Assembly (NCBI GenBank): GCA_017305715.1
Contig: JAFKKG010000011.1
Span: 62,001 to 126,000 of the forward strand
Direction: 5' to 3'
Length of the DNA stretch: 64,000 nucleotides
DNA from: Hyphomicrobiales bacterium
Lineage (GTDB): Bacteria; Pseudomonadota; Alphaproteobacteria; Rhizobiales; Xanthobacteraceae
Shown piece by piece: positions 8,350 to 16,809 of this stretch (its first letter is position 1; every line of letters begins with the position of its first letter). Below the pieces are notes generated by a model. That model was not told the DNA's origin. It made no database searches and saw only the letters and a list, made by a program, of their open reading frames with translations. Made by a program: the position numbers and the translations under genes.

Positions 8350-8826
8350 ATGGCGCCGGGGCAAGCCTTCGAGACCGATTTCTGGAAAGACGCCAATCTG
8401 CGCAAGGTTTGGGACGATATCGTCCCCGGCGCGCCGCGCAAAACCATCCCCTACACGCTGACAAGGGCGGCGATCGAACTGTATTGCAGATCGGTCGGCG
8501 AGGATCATCCGATCTATTTCGACGAGGCTTATGCAAAAACCACCCGCTATGGCGGGCTGATCGCGCCGCCCTCGATCCATATCCTCTTGATGTTTTCCTG
8601 CACGCCGGCGGATGACTGGATGCGCTCGCCCGGCACCGTCAATGCCGGGCAGTCCTGGAGCTACAACATTCCGGCGCGGCCGAACGACGTCATCCGCCTC
8701 GAGGCCCGCGCGCTCGACAAATTCATCAAGCGCGAGCGCTTGTTCGTGGTGCATGACAACGTTTTCTTCAACCAGCATGGCGACGTGATCTGTTCCGGCC
8801 GCGGCTGGACCATCCGGCCGGAATGA
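8350..8826 (+). CDS. MaoC family dehydratase, N-terminal-type hotdog (FAS1-like)
   Basis: The 158-residue single hotdog protein contains the motif YTLTRAAIELYCRSVGEDHPIYFD followed by YGGLIAPPSIHILLMF, which places it among MaoC_dehydrat_N proteins, the half-domain of enoyl-CoA/hydroxyacyl hydratases. Such proteins often pair with a second MaoC subunit, and here the next gene encodes one. Its stop overlaps an ATG at 8823 and the likely start of the partner is 15 bp downstream. Together they probably form a heteromeric hydratase acting on a CoA thioester. Confidence 0.88.
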   Translation: MAPGQAFETDFWKDANLRKVWDDIVPGAPRKTIPYTLTRAAIELYCRSVGEDHPIYFDEAYAKTTRYGGLIAPPSIHILLMFSCTPADDWMRSPGTVNAGQSWSYNIPARPNDVIRLEARALDKFIKRERLFVVHDNVFFNQHGDVICSGRGWTIRPE

Positions 8827-8840
8827 GGGGAGTGCACGCC

Positions 8841-9275
8841 ATGACAACGACGTTTGAAACCCTGACTGCCGGCGACATCATCGACGGGCCGAAATTCGCG
8901 GTGTCGCGCGAATCCATCCGCCTGTTCTGCGATGCCTCGCTCGACTACAACCCGCTGCATCTCGACGACGACTACATGAAGGGCAATTTCGGCAAGACCC
9001 ATTTCGGCGGCATCATCATGCATGGCATGAACAATTTCGGGCTGATCTCCCGAATGATCACCGACTGGGCCTATCCGGCCGGCGCCATCCACCGCCGGCT
9101 GGAAACGCGATGGGTCAAGCCCGTAAAGCCCGGCGACACCATCCAGCCGACCGGAATCGTCAAGTCCAAGCAGGTGACGAAGAACGCGCGCTGGGTCCTG
9201 ATCGACGTCATGGTGCGCAACCAGAACGATGAGAAGGTCGCCACCGGCGAGGCGATGGTAGAGTTTCCGAACTAA
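8841..9275 (+). CDS. MaoC family hydratase (partner subunit)
   Basis: The 144-residue hotdog protein has the hydratase-2 like motif LFCDASLDYNPLHLDDDYMK (the Asp/His pair that activates water) followed by FGGIIMHGMNNFGLI. It is complete and in tandem with the preceding MaoC-N protein. The ATG at 8841 is preferred over 8823 because AGGGGAG at 8826-8832 is correctly spaced for it. It likely supplies the catalytic half of a two-subunit hydratase. The gene is followed 83 bp later by an FAH-like hydrolase. Confidence 0.88.
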   Translation: MTTTFETLTAGDIIDGPKFAVSRESIRLFCDASLDYNPLHLDDDYMKGNFGKTHFGGIIMHGMNNFGLISRMITDWAYPAGAIHRRLETRWVKPVKPGDTIQPTGIVKSKQVTKNARWVLIDVMVRNQNDEKVATGEAMVEFPN

Positions 9276-9358
9276 AGCGGGATAGGATTGGGCGGCGACC
9301 GGCCACGGTAATCGACACTCTTGGCCGCATGCTCGACACAATGGGCGAGGAGCACACG

Positions 9359-10306
9359 ATGAAGTTACTTTATTTCGATGATTTCAAGCTCGGCGTGCTG
9401 AAGAACAACGCCGTGGTCGATGTCAGCGCCGAGGTTAGGGACATTCCACATACCGGCCCGGGCGATTTGATGAACGGCCTGATCGAGCGTTGGGACAGCT
9501 ACAGGCCGCGGCTCGAGGAGGCGGCGGCGCGCGGCGCGGGGGTGCCGGTGTCTGGCGTGCGCATCCGTCCGCCGGTGCCGGGTCCGCGCACGATCGACTG
9601 CATGGCGGTCAACTACATGGAAGATGGCACGCGCAGCGCGCCGGCGCCGATCAACGCCTTTCACAAATCGCCGAGCGCGATCATTGGACATGGCGACACG
9701 ATGGTCCTGCCGGACGTGCCGGCCACGGTCTTCGAAGGCGAGGCCGAGATCGCCATCGTCATCGGCAAGAAGTGCAGCCATGTCAGCGAAGCCGAGGCCA
9801 TGAGCTACGTCTTTGGCTATATGAACTTCATCGACGGTTCGGCGCGCGGCTTGCCGCCGCCGGGAAACGTGTTCTTCCAGATGAAAAGCCGTGACACATT
9901 CGCGCCGATTGGCCCCTATCTCGTCACGTCAGACGAGATCAAGGACCCGCAGAAGCTGCAAATCAGGCTATGGAACAACGGCGTGCTGATGCAGGACTTC
10001 AACACCGACGACATGGGCCACAAGATGGCCAAGTGCATCGCCTGGCTGTCGACCATCCATACGCTGCACCCCGGCGACATCGTCGCCACCGGCACCAATC
10101 ACCGGGGTCTCAATCCATTCATGGACGGCGACACGATCGAGCTGGAAACCGAAGGGCTCGGCCGGTTGAAGTTCGGCATTAGGGACGATCTCAAGCGTAG
10201 CTGGGCGCGCAAAACCCGCCTCCAGATGCATGAAGAGGCCAAGGAGAAGACCCCCGGTGCTTACCCGGACCTTACCCCGCAGCTTTCGGGCAAATACGCG
10301 AAGTAA
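9359..10306 (+). CDS. Fumarylacetoacetate hydrolase family protein
   Basis: The 315-residue protein has the FAH fold signatures. PRTIDCMAVNYMEDG leads into the domain, VFEGEAEIAIVIGKKCSHVSEAEA carries the acidic metal ligands, and GTNHRGLNPFMDGDTIELE lies near the C-terminus. Members cleave C-C bonds of beta-diketo acids or hydrate/decarboxylate ring-cleavage products with Mg or Mn. The start at 9359 is supported by GAGGAG at 9347-9352. The in-frame ATGs at 9329 and 9341 lack such a site. It ends the MaoC-MaoC-FAH operon and is followed by a clear terminator. Confidence 0.9.
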   Translation: MKLLYFDDFKLGVLKNNAVVDVSAEVRDIPHTGPGDLMNGLIERWDSYRPRLEEAAARGAGVPVSGVRIRPPVPGPRTIDCMAVNYMEDGTRSAPAPINAFHKSPSAIIGHGDTMVLPDVPATVFEGEAEIAIVIGKKCSHVSEAEAMSYVFGYMNFIDGSARGLPPPGNVFFQMKSRDTFAPIGPYLVTSDEIKDPQKLQIRLWNNGVLMQDFNTDDMGHKMAKCIAWLSTIHTLHPGDIVATGTNHRGLNPFMDGDTIELETEGLGRLKFGIRDDLKRSWARKTRLQMHEEAKEKTPGAYPDLTPQLSGKYAK

Positions 10307-10342
10307 GCCCTGCTTGCATCCAACGCGGCACACGCAAACCGG

Positions 10343-10374
10343 CCCCATGCCATCTTTGTGCATGGGGTTATTTT
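10343..10374 (+). terminator. Rho-independent terminator after the MaoC-MaoC-FAH operon
   Basis: The 8-base arm CCCCATGC pairs exactly with GCATGGGG across a 9-base loop and is followed by TTATTTT. It lies between the FAH gene and the convergent desaturase gene. Confidence 0.8.
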
Positions 10375-10393
10375 CGCGATTTTGCGTCAGGGT

Positions 10394-11419
10394 CTATTCC
10401 GGCACGCCCGTCGAGCCCCGCGTGGTCAGCTTGCTTCCCGCAGGTCGCTTGGCGAGGTGCGCGCTCGGCGCCACGACGTCGGTGGCGAGGCCCAGCCGCT
10501 CCAAAACGCGGATGGTCAGCCAGGTGTTGTCCATCTCCCACCAGCGATGACCATGGCGCGCCGAGCGGGGATCGGCGTGGTGGTTGTTGTGCCAGCCTTC
10601 GCCGTTCGAGATCAGGCCGACGATCATGTTGTTGCGGCTGTCCTCGTCTGTCTCGTAGTTCCGGTAGCCCCAGACATGGGTCACCGAATTGACCGCCCAG
10701 GTGATGTGCCAGACCAGCACGGTGCGCACGAAGACGCCGAACAAGAGAATGCTGAGGCCGGTCTGCGCCGCTTCGGCCGGCGTCGCGCCAAACAGCCAGG
10801 CCACGGCGAATCCGGCAGCGAAGAACAGCGGCATCTGGATGAGGTTGATCCAGACCAGCCAGTTGTGGCGTTCGAGCGCGACATAGAAGCGGTCGCGCAA
10901 GATATCCTTGGCGTAACGTTCGTAGATCCCGAGCCGCGACAGTTCCGGCTGATGCACCAGGATCCAGCCGATATGGGCCCAGAAGAAACTGGCCAGCGGG
11001 CTATGCGGGTCCGGCTGCTGGTCGGCGAATTGGTGATGCCGGCGGTGGATCGCGACCCAGCGCGCCGGCGTCTCCTGCAGGCACGACATCGCGATCACCA
11101 CCATCGCGTGCTCCAGCCATTTCGGGCATTTCAAGCCGCGATGGGTGAGCAGCCGGTGGTAGCAAAGGTTGATCCCGAACAGCCCGCACAGATGGGTGCC
11201 GACGATCGCAACCAGCAGGCCGCCCCAACTGAAATAGCCGGGCATGAAGGCCAGCAGCGCGAGGCCATGATAGGCTGCGATCCCGAGGATGTAGGGCCAG
11301 TTGAGTTGATAGGGCAGCACGCCGGCCGGCAGCAGCAGCCTGCCGCTTGCGGGAAGGTTGGTAGGCTCGTCTGGGTTCAGTACCGCAGTCTTGATGGTCG
11401 GCCGGGGAGCGGTCGTCAT
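10394..11419 (-). CDS. Acyl-CoA/acyl-lipid fatty acid desaturase (membrane, stearoyl-CoA desaturase type)
   Basis: The 341-residue membrane protein has the three histidine boxes of the diiron desaturases: HRLLTH (about residue 88), HRRHH (about 125) and HNNHH (about 279). Hydrophobic pairs lie at about 45-80 and 190-240. It would insert a cis double bond, most often delta-9, into fatty acyl chains in the cytoplasmic membrane. The final 30 residues are unrelated to the family core. The gene is convergent with the FAH operon and divergent from rpmJ. A specific regiochemistry cannot be read from sequence. Confidence 0.92.
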   Translation of the reverse strand: MTTAPRPTIKTAVLNPDEPTNLPASGRLLLPAGVLPYQLNWPYILGIAAYHGLALLAFMPGYFSWGGLLVAIVGTHLCGLFGINLCYHRLLTHRGLKCPKWLEHAMVVIAMSCLQETPARWVAIHRRHHQFADQQPDPHSPLASFFWAHIGWILVHQPELSRLGIYERYAKDILRDRFYVALERHNWLVWINLIQMPLFFAAGFAVAWLFGATPAEAAQTGLSILLFGVFVRTVLVWHITWAVNSVTHVWGYRNYETDEDSRNNMIVGLISNGEGWHNNHHADPRSARHGHRWWEMDNTWLTIRVLERLGLATDVVAPSAHLAKRPAGSKLTTRGSTGVPE

Positions 11420-11612
11420 AAGGAGGTCGGTTCCAGGCTGCGGGGGAGGCGTCGCCGGCGACGCAAAGGGAGCGATTCCTCATATACGGTTCGCAGCCGC
11501 GCCGGGGTTCAAATTCTGAGGCTAATTGACGCTCTTGTTTTGGAGAAAATCGCTGGAAAATCAGCCAGGTAGCGGTTCCCTCGGGCGGATTGGCCGGATT
11601 TCGCGGACTTGA

Positions 11613-11641
11613 TTGACATTCTCCCCTGCGATGGCTTAGAA
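11613..11641 (+). promoter_or_regulatory. Putative sigma70-type promoter upstream of rpmJ
   Basis: TTGACA at 11613-11618 is separated by exactly 17 bases from TTAGAA at 11636-11641. The -35 is perfect and the -10 is weak. It points toward rpmJ, 112 bp away, and is followed by a GC-rich hairpin in the leader. Confidence 0.5.
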
Positions 11642-11661
11642 ACCGCCCCGTCCCGGGCGGT
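11642..11661 (+). other. GC-rich hairpin in the rpmJ leader
   Basis: ACCGCCC pairs with GGGCGGT across a 6-base loop just downstream of the putative -10 box. No T-run follows, so it is not a standard terminator. It could stabilise the leader or be a regulatory structure. The rest of the 11420-11753 gap shows nothing else I can support. Confidence 0.4.
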
Positions 11662-11753
11662 ATGGCCGCTGGCGGGAAAAATCTCATTTTGCCACTTTCG
11701 GGTAGCGCAGGTTCGGCCTTCATCACGGCCTTTCAACGCATCAGGATTGTCCC

Positions 11754-11879
11754 ATGAAGGTCCGTAACTCGCTGAAATCGCTGCGCGGTCGCCACCGCAA
11801 CAACCGTCTGGTCCGTCGCAAGGGCCGGGTTTACGTGATCAACAAGGTGCAGCGCCGCTTCAAGGCCCGTCAGGGCTGA
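11754..11879 (+). CDS. rpmJ: 50S ribosomal protein L36 (bL36), zinc-free type
   Basis: The 41-residue, strongly basic protein begins [18 protein letters not shown] and ends [11 protein letters not shown], matching bL36. The zinc-binding cysteines and histidine of the C+ form are absent, so this is the C- (zinc-independent) form. It completes the large ribosomal subunit near the peptidyl-transferase arm. It is a stand-alone gene, not in a ribosomal operon, with its own probable promoter upstream. It was found by direct reading because it is very short. Confidence 0.95.
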   Translation: MKVRNSLKSLRGRHRNNRLVRRKGRVYVINKVQRRFKARQG

Positions 11880-11972
11880 GGCTGGCTTTTAACCTCGCGA
11901 TTTCGTTTCGCTTCACAGGTCTTTGACGAGTTGCTGCTTTGCAGCTGGATTTCGCGCGTCTAGACTTCGCGC

Positions 11973-12632
11973 ATGGCCTTGAGATTCCTGCAACCCCGCA
12001 CCTGCCGGATCGCGCTCGTCGTCGCCGCTGTCATGACGGCGGTGCCGGTCATGGCGTTCGCCCAGAACAATCCCAGGGTCATCCCGCCGCCCAAGGGCCA
12101 GAAGAAGCTTCCGGAAGCGCCGAGCAAACTGCCCAAGGTCGCCGCCGATCGGACCCGTGGCCTCGACTTCCTGTTCGGCGCGCTGAAGGCGGCTCCCGAT
12201 GAAGCCAGCGCCAAGCATGTCGAGGCGCGGATCTGGGCGCAGTGGCTGCAGACCCCGAGCGACACCGCCGCGTTGTTGATGGTGCGCGCCAAGGCGGCGA
12301 TCGACGCGAACAAACCCGACGTCGCGCTGAAGCTGCTGGATGCCGTGGTCAAACTGCGGCCGGATTATATCGAGGGCTGGAACCGGCGCGCGACGCTCTA
12401 TTACCTGAAGAACGACTACGTCCATTCGCTCGAGGACATTCAGCAGGTGCTGGCCCGCGAACCCCGCCATTTTGGCGCGCTGGCCGGCCTCGGCATGATC
12501 ATGCAGGACCTCGGCGAGGAAAAGCGTGCGCTGGAGGCCTTCCGCAAGGCGCTCGCGGTCAACCCGTACCTCGAAAAGGTACCGGAACTGGTCAAGTCGC
12601 TGGCCGAAAAGGTCGAAGGCCGCGATATCTGA
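11973..12632 (+). CDS. Exported tetratricopeptide-repeat protein
   Basis: The 219-residue protein has a signal peptide ending near VMAFAQN and then at least three TPR-like helices pairs. RAKAAIDANKPDVALKLLDAV, KLRPDYIEGWNRRATLYY and PRHFGALAGLGMIMQDLGEE with LEAFRKALAVNPY show the alternating W/Y, G, A and P positions. TPRs mediate protein contacts, so it is probably a periplasmic adaptor. It sits downstream of rpmJ with its own start (ATG at 11973). Function beyond that is unknown. Confidence 0.85.
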   Translation: MALRFLQPRTCRIALVVAAVMTAVPVMAFAQNNPRVIPPPKGQKKLPEAPSKLPKVAADRTRGLDFLFGALKAAPDEASAKHVEARIWAQWLQTPSDTAALLMVRAKAAIDANKPDVALKLLDAVVKLRPDYIEGWNRRATLYYLKNDYVHSLEDIQQVLAREPRHFGALAGLGMIMQDLGEEKRALEAFRKALAVNPYLEKVPELVKSLAEKVEGRDI

Positions 12633-12742
12633 TTCAATCAGAACCGATCGGCTGTGGCGGCATTAACCGTGATTTCCGACAGGCCGGAACGTATCCCGGC
12701 AACGGCTTATTGTCGGCTGGCCAATGGATCAGGAGCGAAGCC

Positions 12743-13018
12743 ATGAAATCATTGCTGCTGGCCGGCGCGATGGTCGTCGCGGCCGGTACTCACGCTGACG
12801 CGCAAAGCGGCTATTGGGTGGTCGGCAATGGCGCGACCAGCAAGTGCGATATCGTCACCAGCAATCCCGTCATCAATTCGCAGGTCGGCGGCAACACCAC
12901 GTTTGGCAGTGGACCGTATCGATCGCTCGACGACGCCAAACTCGCGCGTTCGACCATCAGCGCGTGCCCGAAGGTAGAAGAGCCACCCCCCGCTGAGCCG
13001 GCGGGCGAGGACAAATAG
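12743..13018 (+). CDS. Small exported protein of unknown function
   Basis: The 91-residue protein starts at an ATG preceded by AGGAGCG, with a signal peptide MKSLLLAGAMVVAAGTHADA followed by QSGYWVVGNGATSKCDIV. The mature part contains two cysteines (CDIV and SACP) and a proline/acidic tail. This looks like a family of short periplasmic proteins I recall from Bradyrhizobium. No function is known to me. The longer frame upstream is a shadow of the TPR gene. Confidence 0.8.
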   Translation: MKSLLLAGAMVVAAGTHADAQSGYWVVGNGATSKCDIVTSNPVINSQVGGNTTFGSGPYRSLDDAKLARSTISACPKVEEPPPAEPAGEDK

Positions 13019-13067
13019 AGCGTTTTCGATAGCGGTTCGCGTCAGGCAGACGCGTCAGAACGAGCGT

Positions 13068-13247
13068 CTAATGCAGCGCATTGCTGCCGCGGGCCATGCC
13101 GTCGAGCCCCGCTGCCGCATAGAACTGCGCCAGTTCGGCTTCCAACTGCTCGTTGACGAGCAGCAGCGCCTTCAGCGCGCCGCGGATGTCGCCATTGCAG
13201 GTCGCCACGATCTGGTCGATGGCCGCTTCGCTGGTGTCGGAAATCAT
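13068..13247 (-). CDS. Small hypothetical protein (59 aa), helical
   Basis: A complete frame runs from ATG at 13247 to TAG at 13068, with a strong GGAGGAAG ribosome site 6 bases before the start. The product MISDTSEAAIDQIVATCNGD... is predominantly helical and amphipathic (LKALLLVNEQLEAELAQFYAAAG) with no export signal or membrane segment. The strong ribosome site and balanced composition favour a real gene, though I do not recognise the family. It is convergent with the small exported protein before it. Confidence 0.65.
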   Translation of the reverse strand: MISDTSEAAIDQIVATCNGDIRGALKALLLVNEQLEAELAQFYAAAGLDGMARGSNALH

Positions 13248-13439
13248 GGACTCTTCCTCCGATGGTACGCTGGAACAACTTTCTGGTTCCCGTCCGCGTT
13301 CCTGTGGATGTTGGGTACAAGCTGCGGCGTCGACCAGGCCCGATCAGACACGGTGGCACATGGCGAAAGTGCTAGTGTGACTGTATAAAAGGCCCGATGA
13401 CATCAGTATGACCCCGCTATCCACAGGGCAGCGGCGGCT

Positions 13440-14477
13440 GTGGACAAGCCCGAAACCGGCACCCACCACGGCCGTATCTCGTTGGTGCCAAATATCATTC
13501 GGACATTTTCAATGGTGATGGCGATCGTCGTGGCGGCGCTGGCGATCCTGGCGCTGGTCACGCAGGCCGGGGCTTGGCTGACGCAGCGTGCCCATCCTCC
13601 CCAAGGGCGGATGGTCGAGGTCGCCGGGGCGAGGCTTCATGTCGTCGATCTCGGGCCGCGCGATATAGCCACGCCTCCCATCGTGATGCTGCACGGTGCG
13701 AGTTCCAACCTCGGGGCGATGCGGCAGCCGGTTGGCGAGCGGCTTGCGACAAGCCATCGCGTCATCCTGATCGATCGGCCGGGGCATGGCTGGAGCACGC
13801 GCACCAATCCCTGGGATTCGACGCCCGCGATACAGGGCCGGATGATCGCGGAGGCGCTGGCCAAACTCGGTGTCAACAGGGCGATCCTCGTGGTGCATTC
13901 CTGGGCCGGCGCGCTCGGCGCACGGATGGCGCTGGATTATCCGCAAGCCGTTGCCGGCATGGTGATGCTGGCGCCGGTCGCCTATCCATGGCCGGGCGGC
14001 GTCGGCCGCTACAACAGGATCATCGCCACGCCGGTGATCGGTCCGCTGCTGGCTTATACGATCACGCTGCCGCTCGGTACGTTCCTCATCGGCCCCGGCG
14101 TCCGCGGCGTGTTCGCGCCGCAGCTCGCCCCGGACGGATACGTCGAAAACACCGCCACCTCCTTGCTGCTGCGCCCGCGCGAATTTCTCGCCAATGCGCG
14201 CGATCTGGTGACGCTGAAGGCGGCCGTCGCCGAGCAGGCGCCTCGCTATGCAAATATCAAGGCCCCGATCACGATCATCTCGGGCGACCAAACCGACAAG
14301 ACCGTGTCGACCAACATCCATTCACGGCCGCTGGCGGCGACCGCGTCGAGCGCCAAACTGATCGTGTTGCCGGGCGTCGGTCACATGGTGCAGAACGCGG
14401 CGCCTGATCTCGTGATCGCGGAGATCGAGGCGATGATCGGCGCAATGGCGCGAAGCACCGCGGCGGCCGCGAGATAG
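13440..14477 (+). CDS. Alpha/beta hydrolase, membrane-anchored
   Basis: The protein (345 residues from GTG at 13440, or 321 from ATG at 13512) has an N-terminal hydrophobic segment (MVMAIVVAALAILALVTQAGAWL). The hydrolase fold follows: IVMLHGASSNLGAM (oxyanion region), VILIDRPGHGWSTR, VVHSWAGALGARMALDYP with the nucleophile serine, ISGDQTD and LPGVGHMVQN with the catalytic His. It resembles haloperoxidase/epoxide-hydrolase type enzymes. Neither start has a convincing ribosome site, so the start is unsure. No operon partners are apparent. Confidence 0.85.
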   Translation: MDKPETGTHHGRISLVPNIIRTFSMVMAIVVAALAILALVTQAGAWLTQRAHPPQGRMVEVAGARLHVVDLGPRDIATPPIVMLHGASSNLGAMRQPVGERLATSHRVILIDRPGHGWSTRTNPWDSTPAIQGRMIAEALAKLGVNRAILVVHSWAGALGARMALDYPQAVAGMVMLAPVAYPWPGGVGRYNRIIATPVIGPLLAYTITLPLGTFLIGPGVRGVFAPQLAPDGYVENTATSLLLRPREFLANARDLVTLKAAVAEQAPRYANIKAPITIISGDQTDKTVSTNIHSRPLAATASSAKLIVLPGVGHMVQNAAPDLVIAEIEAMIGAMARSTAAAAR

Positions 14478-14563
14478 GACGCGCTGTTGCGGACGGTCAT
14501 GCGAATGCAGAGGCGTCCGCGCAGCGGCGATGCATGTCATTTCCCGGTCGAGCGTCCGACACG

Positions 14564-14656
14564 TTCGAAGTCGCCATCAATCTCAAGATTGCCAAGGCGC
14601 CTGGGTTGAGGCTCCCGACCAGCCTGCTGCTGCGCGCGGACGAAGCGATCGAATGA
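14564..14656 (+). pseudogene. Remnant of an ABC_sub_bind-type substrate-binding protein (C-terminus only)
   Basis: A 30-residue reading ending in TGA gives FEVAINLKIAKAPGLRLPTS and then LLLRADEAIE. This closely follows the conserved C-terminal tail of ABC transporter substrate-binding proteins common in Bradyrhizobium (..VINLKTAKALGL..PP.LLARADEVIE). No start or upstream part of such a gene remains; the frame is closed before it. It is best read as a gene relic between the hydrolase and cytochrome genes. Confidence 0.65.
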
Positions 14657-14680
14657 GGCCTGGGCCGGTGCCTGCCGGCG

Positions 14681-15073
14681 CTACTTCGTCTTGCCGTCCT
14701 TGTCGTATTGCGCGAGGAACGCCCAGAGGTCGTTGGCTTCTTTCTCGTTCTTGATCCCGGCGAACACCATTTTGGTACCGGGAATCTTCGCCTTCGGCTC
14801 CTTGATGTATTCGAGGAAGACGTCCTTGCCCCAGGTAATGCCCGAGTTCTTGTTGGCCTCCGAGTAGGAATAGCCTTCGGCGGTGCCGGACTTGCGGCCG
14901 TCGAGTCCGTTGAGCTCCGGGCCGACCTTGTTCTTGGCGCCTTCGCCGATCGCATGGCAGGCCATGCATTTGTTGAATGAGGACTTGCCGGCGGCGGCGT
15001 CCTGCGCCAGCGCGCCCGACACGGATATCAACGAGGTGGCGACAACCAGCGAACTCAGAATCGGTGTTTTCAT
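14681..15073 (-). CDS. Class I cytochrome c (c2/c550-like), periplasmic
   Basis: The 130-residue precursor starts MKTPILSSLVVATSLISVSG, with signal cleavage after ALA-Q. The haem site CMACH follows (about residue 35), then the VGPELNGLDGRKSG loop. GTKMVFAG carries the axial methionine. It is a soluble electron carrier between membrane complexes in the periplasm. The ATG at 15073 gives a canonical signal peptide, and the upstream in-frame ATG at 15142 would add an unneeded extension. It is divergent from glcD. Confidence 0.93.
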   Translation of the reverse strand: MKTPILSSLVVATSLISVSGALAQDAAAGKSSFNKCMACHAIGEGAKNKVGPELNGLDGRKSGTAEGYSYSEANKNSGITWGKDVFLEYIKEPKAKIPGTKMVFAGIKNEKEANDLWAFLAQYDKDGKTK

Positions 15074-15298
15074 GTGGTGCTCTTCGTCTCTTCCCAAGGG
15101 GTCGGTTGCTTTTGGCAGGCTCGCCCGGATTGGACAAGCCACGAAACTTTGACAGGTTCCGCCATGGCGGGCTTGTCCGAGAGCGAACTCAGCCTTTGGA
15201 GGACGGCCATCCAGCGCCGGTGTGGCCTACCCAAATGCGTCCAGACGTGCTTGATTTGCCACGGAAAATCAATCACGCGCCAGGCCCGGAGGACACGC

Positions 15299-16792
15299 AT
15301 GGCCATTATGATGCCGGCTTCCGACCAGGCCGTTCTGGATCGCCGCGACGCCATCGTGGCGGCGCTTCGCGCGATCGTGCCGGGCGAGGGCGTGATCGAC
15401 AGCGCGGCCGAAATGATTCCTTACGAGTCCGATGGCCTGATGGCCTATCGCCAGCCGCCGATGGTCGTGGTGCTGCCCGACACGACCGAACAGGTTTCGA
15501 GGGTCCTGAAATACTGCGGCGAGCAGGGCATCAAGGTGGTGCCGCGCGGCTCCGGCACCTCGCTATCCGGCGGCGCGCTGCCGCTGGCCGACGGCGTGTT
15601 GCTGGGCCTCGGCAAATTCAAGCGCATCCGTGAGATCGATTTCGACAACCGGGTCGTCGTGACCGAACCCGGGGTGACCAATCTGGCCATCAGCCAGGCG
15701 GTGGCGCATGCGGGATTCTATTACGCGCCCGATCCGTCCTCGCAGATCGCCTGCTCGATCGGCGGCAATGTCGCGGAAAATTCCGGCGGCGTGCATTGCC
15801 TGAAATACGGCATGACCACCAACAACGTGCTCGGTTGCGAAATCGTGCTGATGTCAGGCGAAATCCTGCGTATCGGCGGCAAGTCGGCCGAGAACGCCGG
15901 CTACGATCTGATGGGGATCATCACTGGCTCCGAAGGCCTGCTCGGCGTCATCACCGAGATCACGGTGCGGATCCTGCAGAAGCCCGAGACCGCCCGCGCG
16001 CTGATGGTCGGTTTTGCCGAGGTCGAGGCCGCCGGCGAATGCGTCGCCCGCATCATCGGCGCCGGCATCATTCCGGGCGGCATGGAGATGATGGACAAAC
16101 CGGCGATCCACGCCGCCGAGGCCTTTGTCCATGCCGGCTATCCGCTCGACGTCGAGGCGCTCCTGATCATCGAGCTCGATGGACCCGGCGTCGAGGTCGA
16201 CGAATTGATCCGGCGGGTCGAGGCGATCGCGCAGGGCTGCGGCTCGACGACCTGCCAGATTTCCACCTCGGAGGCCGAGCGCAATCTGTTCTGGGCCGGC
16301 CGCAAGGCGGCATTTCCGGCGGTGGGCCGGATTTCGCCGGATTATCTGTGCATGGACGGCACCATTCCGCGCGGCGCGCTGCCCAAGGCCCTGGCGCGCA
16401 TCCGCGACCTCTCGGCCAAATACGATCTGCGGGTCGCCAACGTGTTTCATGCCGGGGACGGCAATCTGCATCCCCTGATCCTCTACGACGCCAACCAGCC
16501 CGGCGAGATGGAGCGGGCCGAGGCGTTCGGCGCCGACATCCTGCGCTGCTGCGTCGAACTCGGCGGCGTGCTGACCGGCGAACACGGCGTCGGCATCGAG
16601 AAGCGCGACCTGATGCCGGAAATGTTCAGCGAGATCGACCTCAACCAGCAGCAGCGGCTGAAATGCGCCTTCGACGCGCAAGGCCTGCTCAATCCCGGCA
16701 AGGTGTTTCCGACCCTGCACCGCTGCGCCGAACTCGGCCGCGTCCATGTCCACGGCGGCAAGCTGGCGTTTCCCGAATTGCCGCGGTTCTGA
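15299..16792 (+). CDS. glcD: Glycolate oxidase subunit GlcD (FAD-linked)
   Basis: The 497-residue flavoprotein has the PCMH FAD-binding domain (VVPRGSGTSLSGGALPL, about residues 80-96; CSIGGNVAENSGGVHCLKYG) and the FAD-oxidase C-terminal domain with VFHAGDGNLHPL and LTGEHGVGIEKRDLMPEMF. It oxidises glycolate (and possibly D-lactate) to glyoxylate in a membrane-associated complex with GlcE and GlcF. GGAGGA at 15288-15293 fixes the start. The operon order here is glcD, a short acyltransferase-like frame, glcE, glcF. Confidence 0.95.
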   Translation: MAIMMPASDQAVLDRRDAIVAALRAIVPGEGVIDSAAEMIPYESDGLMAYRQPPMVVVLPDTTEQVSRVLKYCGEQGIKVVPRGSGTSLSGGALPLADGVLLGLGKFKRIREIDFDNRVVVTEPGVTNLAISQAVAHAGFYYAPDPSSQIACSIGGNVAENSGGVHCLKYGMTTNNVLGCEIVLMSGEILRIGGKSAENAGYDLMGIITGSEGLLGVITEITVRILQKPETARALMVGFAEVEAAGECVARIIGAGIIPGGMEMMDKPAIHAAEAFVHAGYPLDVEALLIIELDGPGVEVDELIRRVEAIAQGCGSTTCQISTSEAERNLFWAGRKAAFPAVGRISPDYLCMDGTIPRGALPKALARIRDLSAKYDLRVANVFHAGDGNLHPLILYDANQPGEMERAEAFGADILRCCVELGGVLTGEHGVGIEKRDLMPEMFSEIDLNQQQRLKCAFDAQGLLNPGKVFPTLHRCAELGRVHVHGGKLAFPELPRF

Positions 16793-16809
16793 GGACCCGG
16801 GGGGCGTGC

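Noticed and set aside
13411-13422. TATCCACAGG-like DnaA box near 13416
   Set aside because: A single site without a cluster, AT-rich unwinding region or dnaA/dnaN neighbours does not support an origin.
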